NCBI GenBank assembly: GCA_017399065.1 | Contig: JAFQEL010000033.1 | Location: 1 to 64,000, forward strand | Length of the DNA: 64,000 bases | Source: Clostridia bacterium | GTDB taxonomy: Bacteria > Bacillota > Clostridia > Oscillospirales > Acutalibacteraceae | Direction: 5' to 3' | In this document: positions 7,655 through 16,009 of the stretch, one piece after another | Position numbering within the stretch: the stretch's first letter is position 1 | Layout of the letters: every line of letters starts with the position of its first letter | The notes under the pieces: generated by a model | What the model was told of the DNA's origin: nothing | Database searches by the model: none | The model's input: the letters and a program-made list of their open reading frames with translations, nothing else | Program-made: the position numbers and the translations under genes

Positions 7655-8734
7655 TTATATTGAATTAATAATTGCTTTAATAATTTTAATTGAAACGCTC
7701 CATATCGTACTGATTATTTTCGCGAGATTTGTAAACACAGTGTTCAGTACAGTGCGTGCTTTGTCGAGCTTTTCCTGCTCGGTTTTGAGCCTTAACGTAC
7801 CGTCAACCTCGACAACCTCGTGGAAAACCGCTGTTTCATGGTAGCCATCACCCGATGAATTGGGAGAGTGAACGGAGAGCATAAGTCTGCCGTCGTTATC
7901 GGTGAAAAGCATACCGTGTCCGCCGTCGCAGTCCGTGCCGCTGATGTCTCTGTGGAAAAGAAGTCTGGGTTGCTGTTTCCACTCGCCGTCAATACTGTAG
8001 CTCTCTGCCATGCCGACAGCGTAGCCGTTATCGGCAACATTTGACCAGAGCATTATCAGCTTGCCGTCCTCACAAGTGTGGATATACGGGCCGTCGGTAA
8101 CCTGTCTGTCCATACCGCGCCTGCCGTCATCCGCACGGAAAATCTCCTTCGGCTCGGAGATGAGCGAAGATAAATCGTCACTCATTTTTGCAACGCACAT
8201 TCTGCCTATACCGTCGTCTGTGCTTGTCCACTCGTGGACAAAAACCATCCACGGCTGACCGCTGTTATCGACATAGAGTGTGCCGTCAATCGAATCCCAA
8301 TCGTTCGGAGTTGCAAATCCGTCGCTGATTTGCTCAAACGGACCGAGAGGACTTGAAGCCTTGAAAACCGCAGTTCCTCGGTGATTGAGCACACTATCGT
8401 GATAGGTGGCAAAAAGATAGAAATTGCCCTCGTACTCGACACATTCTGGAGCCCAGTAGTCACCGTCTGCCGTATGACCCTCGGGGAAGGTGAAAACGGT
8501 AAACGGACCTGCCCAATTCTCAAGGTCCTCACTGACGTAGCAGCCGTAGCCCTGCCACGCTGCACCTGTGCCGTACATATAGTATTTGCCGTCGCTGACA
8601 AGAATACAAGGGTCGCGGATGCCGATATCCTCACGCTTGCGGGGGTATTCCATTTCGGAAGCGTAGGCTGAAGGAATAAGGCAAGCACCCATAAGAATTA
8701 CACTTAACAAAACCGAGATAAATCTTTTAAGCAT
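7655..8734 (-). CDS. Secreted glycoside hydrolase family 43 protein
   Basis: Predicted five-bladed propeller glycosidase, probably acting on arabinose- or xylose-containing polysaccharide. Residues 1-26 form a signal peptide ending near SAYA. The base Asp is in GIRDPCI at about 38, the pKa-modulating Asp in SIDGTLYVD, and the third catalytic position appears as TDGPYI instead of EGP, a variant of some GH43 subfamilies. After the propeller is a 50-residue tail rich in I, V and K with a hydrophobic end. The ATG at 8734 has AAGGAGGA about 8 nt upstream; longer frames upstream run through a palindrome array and are rejected. It lies downstream of leuS and 15 bp before mrp. Confidence 0.8.
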   Translation of the reverse strand: MLKRFISVLLSVILMGACLIPSAYASEMEYPRKREDIGIRDPCILVSDGKYYMYGTGAAWQGYGCYVSEDLENWAGPFTVFTFPEGHTADGDYWAPECVEYEGNFYLFATYHDSVLNHRGTAVFKASSPLGPFEQISDGFATPNDWDSIDGTLYVDNSGQPWMVFVHEWTSTDDGIGRMCVAKMSDDLSSLISEPKEIFRADDGRRGMDRQVTDGPYIHTCEDGKLIMLWSNVADNGYAVGMAESYSIDGEWKQQPRLLFHRDISGTDCDGGHGMLFTDNDGRLMLSVHSPNSSGDGYHETAVFHEVVEVDGTLRLKTEQEKLDKARTVLNTVFTNLAKIISTIWSVSIKIIKAIINSI

Positions 8735-8748
8735 AAGACTTCCTCCTT

Positions 8749-8959
8749 GCGATATATTTGCCTTGCGGCAAACGCGATATAATTTCAAATATTTGAAATT
8801 GCGATATAGGCTCGATAAATCTCGCCTGCGATATGATATAATCCCCTCGTATGCCGCAGCATATATCGCACGCAAAGCGTATATCGCATTGCGGAGCAAT
8901 ATATCGCAAATCCCTAAGGGATTTATATCGCGACAAAATTATCTTCAGATAATTTTGTC
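8749..8959. repeat. Palindrome array A, separator GCGATAT
   Basis: Left half: GCGATAT at 8749, 8774, 8801 and 8828 with palindromes TTTGCC/GGCAAA (8757-8772) and ATTTCAAAT/ATTTGAAAT (8782-8799) and a weak AGGC/GCCT pair between. Right half: the reverse complement ATATCGC at 8863, 8881, 8901 and 8925 with palindromes ACGC/GCGT (8870-8880), ATTGC/GCAAT (8888-8900), AAATCCC/GGGATTT (8908-8924) and GACAAAATTATC/GATAATTTTGTC (8932-8959). The last palindrome overlaps the leuS stop; the left end touches the GH43 ribosome site. No reading frame. Confidence 0.85.
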
Positions 8960-11363
8960 ATCTGGCAACAATATTAACGAGCTTACCTTTGACATAAAGC
9001 TCCTTGACGATTGTTTTGCCTGCGATTTCTGCGGCAATCTTTTCGTCTGCCTTTGCAAGTGCGATTGCGTCTGCAGCCTCGATATCTGTTGCAATCATCA
9101 TCTTTGCACGGATTTTACCGTTGATCTGTACAACGATTTCAATCTCGTTATCAACGCACTTTGCCTCGTCGTAAGTCGGCCACTCACCGTTTGCGAGCAT
9201 ACCGTAGCCGAGAGCCTCGTTGATTTCCTCTGTAACGTGAGGAGCAAAGGGATTGAGGAGAGTTACGAAAGTTTTGAGCTCCTTACGTGTAACAGCACCT
9301 GCATCGTAAATCTCGTTAAGGAGAGTCATAAGAGCGGCAATAGCTGTATTGTACTTGAGAGATTCAATATCGGAAGAAACCTTCTTGATCGTTCTGTGGA
9401 ATGCAGACTCGAGCTTCTTTGAGTACTCGTCTGAATCCGTGAGGATTGACTGAAGATTCCATACTCTGTCGATGAATCTCTTACAACCCTTAACGCTGTC
9501 CTCTGACCAGGGAGCTGCCTTCTCGTAGTCACCCATAAAGAGGACGTAGGTACGAAGAACGTCGGCACCGAAGGACTCGACAACATCATTCGGGTCGATA
9601 ACGTTACCTCTGGACTTGGACATCTTTACGCCGTCCGGACCGAGGATAAGACCCTGTGCTGTACGCTTTGCATACGGCTCTGCAGTAGGAACTTCGCCGA
9701 GATCGTAGAGGAACTTGTGCCAGAAACGTGAGTAGATAAGATGACGTGTAACGTGCTCCATACCGCCGTTATACCAGTCAACCTGACCCCAGTACTTGAG
9801 CTTTTCCATATCGGCAAAACGCTCTGTATTGTGGGGATCGATATATCTGAGGAAGTACCATGACGAACCGGCCCACTGAGGCATTGTGTCGGTCTCTCTC
9901 TTGGCTGCGCCGCTGCACTTGGGGCAGGTACAGTTTACGTAAGAATCAATCTTTGCAAGGGGGCTTTCGCCGTCCTGACCGGGCTCGAAGTTTTCAACCT
10001 TGGGAAGCTTAAGGGGAAGCTCCTCGTAAGGAACGGCAACCATACCGCACTTGTCACAGTGGACAATCGGAATCGGCTCGCCCCAGTAACGCTGACGGTT
10101 GAACGCCCAATCCTTCATCTTATACTGAACGCCCTTTTCGCCGATGCCCTGCTTCTCAAGCTCTTCGAGCACACGTGCGATAGAGGACTTCTTATCTGTA
10201 TAGCCGTTGAGGTAGTCGGAGTTGACCATTTCGCCGTCGCCTGTGTAAGCTTCAACAGCGATGTCGCCGCCCTTGATAACCTCGATAATATCGATGCCGA
10301 ACTTCTTTGCGAAGTCGTAGTCACGCTGATCGTGTGCAGGCACAGCCATAATAGCACCCGTACCGTAGCCCATCATAACGTAGTCGGAAATAAAGATCGG
10401 GATTTCCTTGCCGTTTACGGGGTTGATGCCGACAAAGCCCTTGAGGCAGACACCTGTTTTATCCTTGACAAGCTGTGTACGCTCAAACTCTGTTTTCTTT
10501 GCACACTCTGCTCTGTAATTCTCGACCTCGTCGAAATTCTCAATCATATCCTTATACTTATCAAGCAAAGGATGCTCGGGAGCCATAACCATAAAGGTTA
10601 CACCGAAGAGAGTATCGGGACGTGTTGTATAGATACGGAGAGTTTCGTCGGTATCTTTAACGGTGAAGTTGACGAAAGCACCTGTTGACTTACCGATCCA
10701 GTTTTCCTGCTGGAGCTTTACGTTGGGAAGGTAATCAACCTCATTAAGACCCTCGAGAAGCTTATCGGCATACTCGGTGATACGAAGGTACCAAACATCC
10801 TTGGACTTCTGAACGATATCGCTGTGGCAGATATCGCACTTACCGCCCTGAGAATCCTCATTGGAAAGAACAACCTTACAAGAGGGACAGTAGTTGACAA
10901 GAGTCTTGTCACGGAATGCGAGACCGTTTTCAAACATCTTGAGGAAAATCCACTGAGTCCACTTATAGTAGCCCTCTTCGGTAGTGTCGATTACTCTGTC
11001 CCAATCAAAAGAGAAGCCGACACGCTTGAGCTGAGAAGTGAACTTTGCGATATTGTTGTCGGTAACCTGCCTGGGGTGGATACCTGTCTTGATTGCGTAG
11101 TTTTCGGTAGGCAGACCGTAAGCGTCGAAGCCTATCGGGAAGAGGACATTGTAGCCCTCCATTCTGCGTTTACGTGAAACAACCTCAAGGCCTGAGTAAG
11201 CCTTGATGTGACCGACGTGCATACCTGCACCGCTCGGATAGGGGAACTCTACAAGAGCGTAGAATTTCTTTTTGTCGGAGCCGTCTTCAGCGTGGAATAC
11301 GCCCGACTCGTCCCATTTGTCCTGCCATTTCTGCTCGGCAGATTTAAAATCGTAGTTAGCCAT
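8958..11363 (-). CDS. leuS: Leucyl-tRNA synthetase
   Basis: Charges tRNA-Leu with leucine. The 801-residue class Ia enzyme has PYPSGAGMHVGH with the HIGH-type motif at residues 49-52, a C4 zinc module (CPSC and CDIC) at about 150-180, the CP1 editing domain including the GTGAIMAVPAHD editing-site motif, a second CPKC-type knuckle, and KMSKS at about 575-580. The anticodon-binding and C-terminal domains finish with VKELYVKGKLVNIV. Length is normal. It starts 24 bp after rsfS and shares its promoter. The stop codon lies inside the last palindrome of array A, which could act as terminator or processing hairpin. Confidence 0.97.
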   Translation of the reverse strand: MANYDFKSAEQKWQDKWDESGVFHAEDGSDKKKFYALVEFPYPSGAGMHVGHIKAYSGLEVVSRKRRMEGYNVLFPIGFDAYGLPTENYAIKTGIHPRQVTDNNIAKFTSQLKRVGFSFDWDRVIDTTEEGYYKWTQWIFLKMFENGLAFRDKTLVNYCPSCKVVLSNEDSQGGKCDICHSDIVQKSKDVWYLRITEYADKLLEGLNEVDYLPNVKLQQENWIGKSTGAFVNFTVKDTDETLRIYTTRPDTLFGVTFMVMAPEHPLLDKYKDMIENFDEVENYRAECAKKTEFERTQLVKDKTGVCLKGFVGINPVNGKEIPIFISDYVMMGYGTGAIMAVPAHDQRDYDFAKKFGIDIIEVIKGGDIAVEAYTGDGEMVNSDYLNGYTDKKSSIARVLEELEKQGIGEKGVQYKMKDWAFNRQRYWGEPIPIVHCDKCGMVAVPYEELPLKLPKVENFEPGQDGESPLAKIDSYVNCTCPKCSGAAKRETDTMPQWAGSSWYFLRYIDPHNTERFADMEKLKYWGQVDWYNGGMEHVTRHLIYSRFWHKFLYDLGEVPTAEPYAKRTAQGLILGPDGVKMSKSRGNVIDPNDVVESFGADVLRTYVLFMGDYEKAAPWSEDSVKGCKRFIDRVWNLQSILTDSDEYSKKLESAFHRTIKKVSSDIESLKYNTAIAALMTLLNEIYDAGAVTRKELKTFVTLLNPFAPHVTEEINEALGYGMLANGEWPTYDEAKCVDNEIEIVVQINGKIRAKMMIATDIEAADAIALAKADEKIAAEIAGKTIVKELYVKGKLVNIVAR

Positions 11364-11387
11364 AGTTTTATCAATCCTTTTGATTTG

Positions 11388-11747
11388 TTAGTCTGTAATT
11401 AAGTGTGAAATATCGACCTGTGCTGCATCTGCCCAGAGTCGCTCGAGATTATAATAATCTCTCATATCGCTGAGGAAAAGGTGGACGATAACATCGTTGA
11501 AGTCCATAAGAATCCAGCCCGTTGCCTTACCCTCGATATGTGTTGCAAAAACACCGAGCTTTGCCATCTCGTCCTCAAGGTCGTCGGCAAGCGCCTTAAC
11601 GTGAGGGTTAGATGTTGCGGATGCGATTACAAAATAGTCTGAAACTATTGTAATGCCTGCTGTTTCAATCGCAACGATATCCTCTGCCTTCTTTTCATCG
11701 AGCACCTTTACGATGCTTTCAAGTATTTCTTTTGAGGTCATATTCAT
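11388..11747 (-). CDS. rsfS: Ribosomal silencing factor RsfS
   Basis: Binds ribosomal protein uL14 and blocks 30S-50S joining in starvation. The 119-residue protein is full length and shows the signature KAEDIVAIE, DYFVIASATSNPHVKALAD and the C-terminal GWILMDFNDVIVHLF. Two in-frame ATGs are possible: 11747, only 3 nt after AGGAGG, or 11741, 9 nt after it; the second is perhaps the real start. It precedes leuS by 24 bp. Confidence 0.93.
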   Translation of the reverse strand: MNMTSKEILESIVKVLDEKKAEDIVAIETAGITIVSDYFVIASATSNPHVKALADDLEDEMAKLGVFATHIEGKATGWILMDFNDVIVHLFLSDMRDYYNLERLWADAAQVDISHLITD

Positions 11748-11789
11748 AAGCCTCCTTTTAATATATTATATATAATTTTACAAATATAT

Positions 11790-11818
11790 ATAATATCACA
11801 ATAAAATCCAAAATGCAA
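11790..11818 (-). promoter_or_regulatory. sigmaA promoter of rsfS-leuS
   Basis: Minus-strand TTGCAT, 17 bp, TATTAT, about 45 bp before the rsfS start. Confidence 0.65.
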
Positions 11819-11877
11819 CCTGAAATCAACCGTCTGCAAACAAAAATTACACTGTAATAAAACACAAAAACTTAATA

Positions 11878-11906
11878 TTGCAAAAGCTCAAACCTTATGA
11901 TAGAAT
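11878..11906 (+). promoter_or_regulatory. sigmaA promoter of zinc-ribbon gene
   Basis: TTGCAA, 17 bp, TAGAAT, 65 bp before the ATG at 11971. Divergent from the rsfS promoter. Confidence 0.65.
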
Positions 11907-11970
11907 AAAAATAATACCGACAGTTTTCAACAAAAAACATTCGGCAAAATAATGAGAAGAGGTTATTAAT

Positions 11971-12492
11971 ATGGCAAAAATCTGTAATGTATGCGGCTGT
12001 GAAATGCAGGACACAGATAAATTCTGCAACTACTGCGGTACACCCAACACACCCGAAGCACCTGCGGCTCCCACGGTTGACAACAGTTACGCCTACGCAC
12101 AGCAGCCGGTTGCTCCTGCAACCACCAACGGATATGCCGCTCCCGTTAACAACGGCTACGCTCAGCAGCCTGCTGCCCCTGCGGGCTACGGTTATACTCA
12201 ACAGCCCACAAGCTATCCTCCTGTTACTCCTCCGCCTGCACAGCCTGAAATTCCCAAGGCAGGACTCAGCGTCGGTGCTTTCTTCGGCTTCGGAATTCTT
12301 TTCAGCATTCCTTTTGTAGGCTTCATACTTATTATGGTTATGTCCTTTGCTCCGAAAAACAAAACCCTTAAGAATTTTGCACGCTCCTATCTCATCTGGT
12401 ACATAATTGCAATTGTACTGGTTGTCATTGCTATCATATTCTCTCTCATTCTCGGTGTTTCTTTATTTGAAGAGCTCGAATACATGTTTTAA
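11971..12492 (+). CDS. Zinc-ribbon protein with two membrane segments
   Basis: Unknown function. Residues 5-24 are a zinc ribbon with CNVC and CNYC pairs. About 75 residues rich in Pro, Ala, Gln and Tyr follow (repeats of AYAQQP and GYTQQP type), then two membrane segments at about 103-125 and 142-168. The 173-residue protein ends with a short acidic tail. Own promoter and own terminator make it a single-gene unit. Its layout (ribbon, low-complexity linker, helices) resembles the clostridial zinc-ribbon membrane proteins seen elsewhere in this window. Confidence 0.75.
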   Translation: MAKICNVCGCEMQDTDKFCNYCGTPNTPEAPAAPTVDNSYAYAQQPVAPATTNGYAAPVNNGYAQQPAAPAGYGYTQQPTSYPPVTPPPAQPEIPKAGLSVGAFFGFGILFSIPFVGFILIMVMSFAPKNKTLKNFARSYLIWYIIAIVLVVIAIIFSLILGVSLFEELEYMF

Positions 12493-12510
12493 CTGAATAC
12501 TTGAAACCTG

Positions 12511-12551
12511 AAGCCCTCAGAACGGTAAACTCCGTCCTGAGGGCTTCTTTT
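12511..12551 (+). terminator. Terminator of zinc-ribbon gene
   Basis: Stem AAGCCCTCAG/CTGAGGGCTT, extended by ACGG/CCGT, followed by CTTTT. Confidence 0.85.
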
Positions 12552-12743
12552 GAGTTGTTGAAGTGAAGCGTTTATAATATCTGCCGATTGACCGCGGGCA
12601 TCCTCAACAAAAGCTATAACATACTTCTTTGCAACCTCACAGATTGCATCAGACGTAAACGGAAGAGTCAAGACCCTTTCCTACACTAGATGGATAAAAT
12701 TACAGGAATATTTATTTTAACGCGAATGGTCTCGATATGGTTT

Positions 12744-13292
12744 TTAAATACTTAAAAACTCAATTAGTTTGTCAATATCTTGCTGTGCTTTTGCATCTTC
12801 TTTTGCAGGAATTATATTTGTATTGAAGCTGCCCGTAAGGCTGAAAATATCGGTGACATTTATTTGCTTCAATATGCCGCTCAAAGTTTCGTGCGCCTTT
12901 TGCGGATTGCCGTCACCACCGCCAACAAGAATTATTGCGCCTTTCTTCGGAGCGACAGACAGTTTTTGGTTGCGAAAATGTTTTGCTGCAAAATATGTTT
13001 GAAATCTGCTGCATACATCAAGAAGTTTACCTGTTGGTTGTGAGAAATAAATTGGTGAAGCAATTATAACATTATCGCAGTCAACGATATAATCATATAT
13101 TTCAGTCATTTCATCGTTAATTGAACAACCGTCATTGTTCCAGCAATAACGGCAATCAACACAAGCAGAAATATCTGAATAATAAGCGTCAACTATTTTA
13201 TAGTCACCATTCAGTTGCTCGGTAAGTTTGCTGATTAAAGCTGTTGTATCTCCTTTTTTGCGTGGAGAACCGTTTATAATTAGTGTTTTCAT
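12744..13292 (-). CDS. NADPH-dependent FMN reductase/flavodoxin-fold oxidoreductase
   Basis: Predicted flavin reductase of 182 residues. The N-terminus MKTLIINGSPRKKGDTTALI forms the FMN phosphate loop. A Cys-rich motif CVDCRYCWNNDGC at about residues 47-59 is typical of clostridial iron-sulfur flavoprotein-like reductases. SPIYFSQPTGKLLD binds the isoalloxazine. I chose the ATG at 13292, with AGGAAG about 6 nt upstream. It lies 10 bp after the nucleotidyltransferase-like gene and is probably co-transcribed with it. The physiological partner is unknown. Confidence 0.82.
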   Translation of the reverse strand: MKTLIINGSPRKKGDTTALISKLTEQLNGDYKIVDAYYSDISACVDCRYCWNNDGCSINDEMTEIYDYIVDCDNVIIASPIYFSQPTGKLLDVCSRFQTYFAAKHFRNQKLSVAPKKGAIILVGGGDGNPQKAHETLSGILKQINVTDIFSLTGSFNTNIIPAKEDAKAQQDIDKLIEFLSI

Positions 13293-13302
13293 AAAATGCT
13301 TC

Positions 13303-13782
13303 CTATTTTTCACAATTCATTTGATGCTTTATAAAATTAATTTTTCGGTTATCCTGTTTTTCTTTAACATTCATTCTGTAACCATCTAATGAAGATTTTT
13401 GATAAACTTTCAGATATTGTTCCAACGATAAAAACATAAACTTAGTTCCAGATATATTGCGAATTTCAATATCGCAGATATCAATATCCGCAAACTCCTT
13501 CAAGCCTTCAATAGAAGCATAGGAATAATCCACACCGTCTTTACGGAATGTGTGCTCGTGCTCATCAATTAATGTATATCCGTAACTTTCCAATAATAGT
13601 TTAAAATCTTTCCACTTATCGCCTGTTACAAACACCTGCGGAATAAGGATATCAATATCATCTGAATTTAAAGATGTATTTGTCAATACTTCTAAACCTA
13701 ACGAGCCGTAAAGCAACGGAATAATATTAAATTTATTATTAAGCATTTCTGCATTTTGTAAAAAGCAATTAAGTTTTATCAT
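13303..13782 (-). CDS. Nucleotidyltransferase-like protein
   Basis: A 159-residue protein with the polymerase-beta-type pattern LLYGSLGLEVL then DDIDILIP at about residues 24-46, that is GS followed by DxD, which in this superfamily binds metal and nucleotide. The rest has an acidic DIDICDIEI strand but no full family signature, so activity and substrate are unknown. The ATG at 13782 is preferred over one at 13794 because GGTGAT lies just upstream. It is followed by the flavin reductase after 10 bp. Confidence 0.6.
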   Translation of the reverse strand: MIKLNCFLQNAEMLNNKFNIIPLLYGSLGLEVLTNTSLNSDDIDILIPQVFVTGDKWKDFKLLLESYGYTLIDEHEHTFRKDGVDYSYASIEGLKEFADIDICDIEIRNISGTKFMFLSLEQYLKVYQKSSLDGYRMNVKEKQDNRKINFIKHQMNCEK

Positions 13783-13837
13783 TAATATCACCATTTTATT
13801 ATCTTACTTTTCTGAACTATATATAAACAATTTTTCA

Positions 13838-13888
13838 ATCCTCCGTCACGGCTAAAGCCGTGTCACCTCCTTTCAAAAGGAGGTTTTG
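13838..13888. repeat. Double-hairpin dispersed repeat, copy 2
   Basis: CCTCC, stem TCACGGC/GCCGTGT, then stem ACCTCCTTT/AAAGGAGGT and TTTT. It lies between the nucleotidyltransferase-like gene and the next upstream gene. Confidence 0.65.
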
Positions 13889-13898
13889 ATAAACAAAT

Positions 13899-14231
13899 TT
13901 ACAGAGATATAACATACTCTTTTTCTTTTAGTTCAACAAGGTTTTTTTGCTTTTTGCCGTAAACAAAAACTTTTATACCGTTATTAAATTTGATGTAAAG
14001 GTCAACGTTAACATAAGGCGGTTCACTACCGTCATTTACGCCGTTAAAACAGGCGGTTTCAACTGTAACATTCGATAAATCAACACCTAAAATATTTCCA
14101 ATAAGTGATGGCAGTAATTGTTCATCACCGGAAACACTGCGAAGATAAGGATAAAAACACTTAATAACCTTTAAATGTTCATTATCTCTGATTTTAATAT
14201 CCTTTTGTTTTATAAACTCATCAAAATTCAT
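13899..14231 (-). CDS. Hypothetical protein overlapping the kinase gene
   Basis: I do not recognise this 110-residue soluble protein. It starts MNFDEFIKQKDI and its second half alternates charged and hydrophobic residues, as in a small alpha/beta fold. Its start overlaps the end of the P-loop kinase gene by 11 bp, the arrangement expected for translational coupling, so the two proteins probably work together. A dispersed double hairpin follows the stop. Confidence 0.55.
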   Translation of the reverse strand: MNFDEFIKQKDIKIRDNEHLKVIKCFYPYLRSVSGDEQLLPSLIGNILGVDLSNVTVETACFNGVNDGSEPPYVNVDLYIKFNNGIKVFVYGKKQKNLVELKEKEYVISL

Positions 14232-14715
14232 CTATGTCCCCTTGATAAATAACATCAATCTCATCTTCGCTTGGCACTTCAAATATTGAAGCGAATTTTG
14301 CGGCAAGATTATCGTCAACATAGTAGGCACTTGTTTCATTTGCAAGCACAGCGTTGTTTCTCTTATTCAAGCGATATTTCCATGTTTCATCGTTTATATC
14401 AATGTAATGAAGCTCGCATTCGATATTACGGGACTTATAAAATCCTTTTGCAGACTCTCGTTCTGCTTTTGTCCAGAAGCCCCAGTCAAGAACTACATTG
14501 ATATCTTTGTTAATAACCTCCACAGATTTGTTTAACAGATATTTCTCTGTTCTTTCCACATATTCATCGTGTTTATCACCGCAATGCTGACCGAAAAGAG
14601 CAAGCGTTATTTCATCAACTGAAAGCAGTACAGCATTCTTTTTTTTACAAAGCTTTTGTGCGTATGTAGTTTTGCCGCAGCATATTTTGCCGCAAATTAA
14701 AAAGACTTTTGCCAT
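14221..14715 (-). CDS. P-loop kinase-like AAA protein
   Basis: A 164-residue ATP-binding protein of the zeta-toxin/chloramphenicol-phosphotransferase-like kinase group. Walker A is GKICCGKTT at about residues 9-17; an acidic SVDE follows at about 33 and VVLDWGFW at about 75 is a likely Walker B-type strand. The substrate is unknown. The ATG at 14715 has AGAAGG about 8 nt upstream. It is 18 bp after the GNAT gene and overlaps the small hypothetical gene after it. Such kinase-GNAT neighbours often modify small molecules such as antibiotics; here that is a guess. Confidence 0.7.
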   Translation of the reverse strand: MAKVFLICGKICCGKTTYAQKLCKKKNAVLLSVDEITLALFGQHCGDKHDEYVERTEKYLLNKSVEVINKDINVVLDWGFWTKAERESAKGFYKSRNIECELHYIDINDETWKYRLNKRNNAVLANETSAYYVDDNLAAKFASIFEVPSEDEIDVIYQGDIDEF

Positions 14716-14733
14716 AAGCAATACCTTCTTACT

Positions 14734-15192
14734 TTAAAGTTTACAATACATCTCTTGAGCTTTTGGTATAAAACCAAGCTTTTCATAAAGTTTGATTGCT
14801 TCCGGATTGTTCACAAGGACATCAAGATTAATAAAACTACAGCCTTGTTCCTTTGCCCAAGCTTTTGCAGCAATCATCAACGCTGTTCCGAAGCCTTTGC
14901 CACGGTGATTCTCTGTAACGATTATATCCATTATGTAGCAATACTTTCCGGGAAGCATAAAGTCAAAATCAGGTCTTACCTTTGCCTGAAGCAGAATAAA
15001 ACCTACTGTCTCACCGCCACAGTCATAAATCAGGATATCCGAGTTTTCGTCGGCTATTGTTTTTTCAATAAACTCTGTACTCTGGTCACCCTCTTTTATA
15101 AAGTCGGGAATAAGCTTTGCCATTTCTCTGAACTGCTCACGGTATAATTCTGATATTACAGGTATGTCGTCGGGTTTTGCTTTTCTTACCAT
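14734..15192 (-). CDS. GNAT-family N-acetyltransferase
   Basis: A 152-residue acetyl-CoA-dependent acetyltransferase with unknown acceptor. The acetyl-CoA pyrophosphate loop is ENHRGKGFGTAL (Q/RxxGxG/A pattern) at about residues 99-110, followed by the motif-B segment NPEAIKLYEKLGF. The start at 15192 is preceded by GAGG at 9 nt. It heads the run GNAT, kinase, hypothetical, nucleotidyltransferase-like, flavin reductase. Confidence 0.85.
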   Translation of the reverse strand: MVRKAKPDDIPVISELYREQFREMAKLIPDFIKEGDQSTEFIEKTIADENSDILIYDCGGETVGFILLQAKVRPDFDFMLPGKYCYIMDIIVTENHRGKGFGTALMIAAKAWAKEQGCSFINLDVLVNNPEAIKLYEKLGFIPKAQEMYCKL

Positions 15193-15222
15193 ATTAAATA
15201 ACCTCGATTGAATAAATAGCAA

Positions 15223-15248
15223 AAGGCATCACCAAAAGGAGATGCCTT
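15223..15248 (-). terminator. Terminator of lipoprotein gene
   Basis: Perfect 8-bp stem AAGGCATC/GATGCCTT just after the lipoprotein stop. The minus-strand T-run is interrupted (TTTTGCTATTTATT), so it may be leaky. Confidence 0.6.
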
Positions 15249-15260
15249 GCTGATTTTTTG

Positions 15261-16007
15261 TTAAATGCTTTTAAAGACCACTTTTGCCGTATTTATCGGT
15301 GCGGTTGCTATAGCCTTTGTAGACGTTGAGCCCGGAGCAAGGGACACCACGCACATAACTGTTTCAGCATTGATTTTTTTCCCTGATGAGTCATAGCAAT
15401 CGTAGCCGATATACATAGCGTTTGCTTTGCTGTCTGCCGATATGATTTCAATATCGAGAAGCAGAATTACCGAATTATTCTGCGAAAGCGATGCAGTATG
15501 AGAGGTTATACGCACGCTGCTGCCGCCCATTGTGAGAGTGCCGCCGTACTCGACCTTTGGTGCTTTGAACGGTGCACTTGTAGTGACAGGCTTAGTGGTA
15601 GCAACGGGCTTGGTCGTTGCTGCTGACCCGGTTGTAACAGGCTTTGTAGTGACAACGGGCCTTGTAGTGCGTGCCGTTGTAGCAGGACGGGTGACAACGG
15701 TTGTAGGTGCGGCTGTCGGACGTGTGGTAAGCCTAGACGGAGAAGGAGCACGAGTGGTATACTGCGTAACCTTCGGCTGAGTTACCGCAACCTTGTGCGT
15801 GTTGCCTTCTTTGTCGGTGACAATAACCGTTTCGTACGTATAATTGTGCGGTCTTGTAGTTATATTCTCTTTGCTCGGGGCCGTTGAATCCTCCTGCACG
15901 GAAGCAGTCTCTTCAGTCCCGGGCTGAGGAGTATCCTTATGTATACAGCCTGCGGCCGCAAATGAAATTGCAGCCGCAAGAAGTAACGCCAAAAACTTCT
16001 TATTCAT
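15261..16007 (-). CDS. Lipoprotein with Thr-rich linker
   Basis: A 248-residue exported lipoprotein of unknown role. The signal peptide ends in the lipobox AAGC at about residues 18-21, so it should be anchored by diacylglycerol on the outer membrane face. A linker at about 80-150 is made of TTRP and TTKPV repeats, a flexible wall spacer. The last 90 residues form a beta-rich domain (GGTLTMGGSSVRITSH onward), resembling the extracellular immunoglobulin-like domains of clostridial lipoproteins. It starts 2 bp after galU, so it is translated from the same message. Confidence 0.78.
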   Translation of the reverse strand: MNKKFLALLLAAAISFAAAGCIHKDTPQPGTEETASVQEDSTAPSKENITTRPHNYTYETVIVTDKEGNTHKVAVTQPKVTQYTTRAPSPSRLTTRPTAAPTTVVTRPATTARTTRPVVTTKPVTTGSAATTKPVATTKPVTTSAPFKAPKVEYGGTLTMGGSSVRITSHTASLSQNNSVILLLDIEIISADSKANAMYIGYDCYDSSGKKINAETVMCVVSLAPGSTSTKAIATAPINTAKVVFKSI

Positions 16008-16009
16008 AA

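Noticed and set aside
8749-8931. CRISPR array
   Set aside because: Constant unit is only 7 bp and the variable parts are palindromes, unlike spacers; no cas genes.
12489-12671. Possible 60-codon gene after the zinc-ribbon terminator
   Set aside because: Overlaps the terminator hairpin, has no ribosome site, and resembles no family clearly; at most a fragment.
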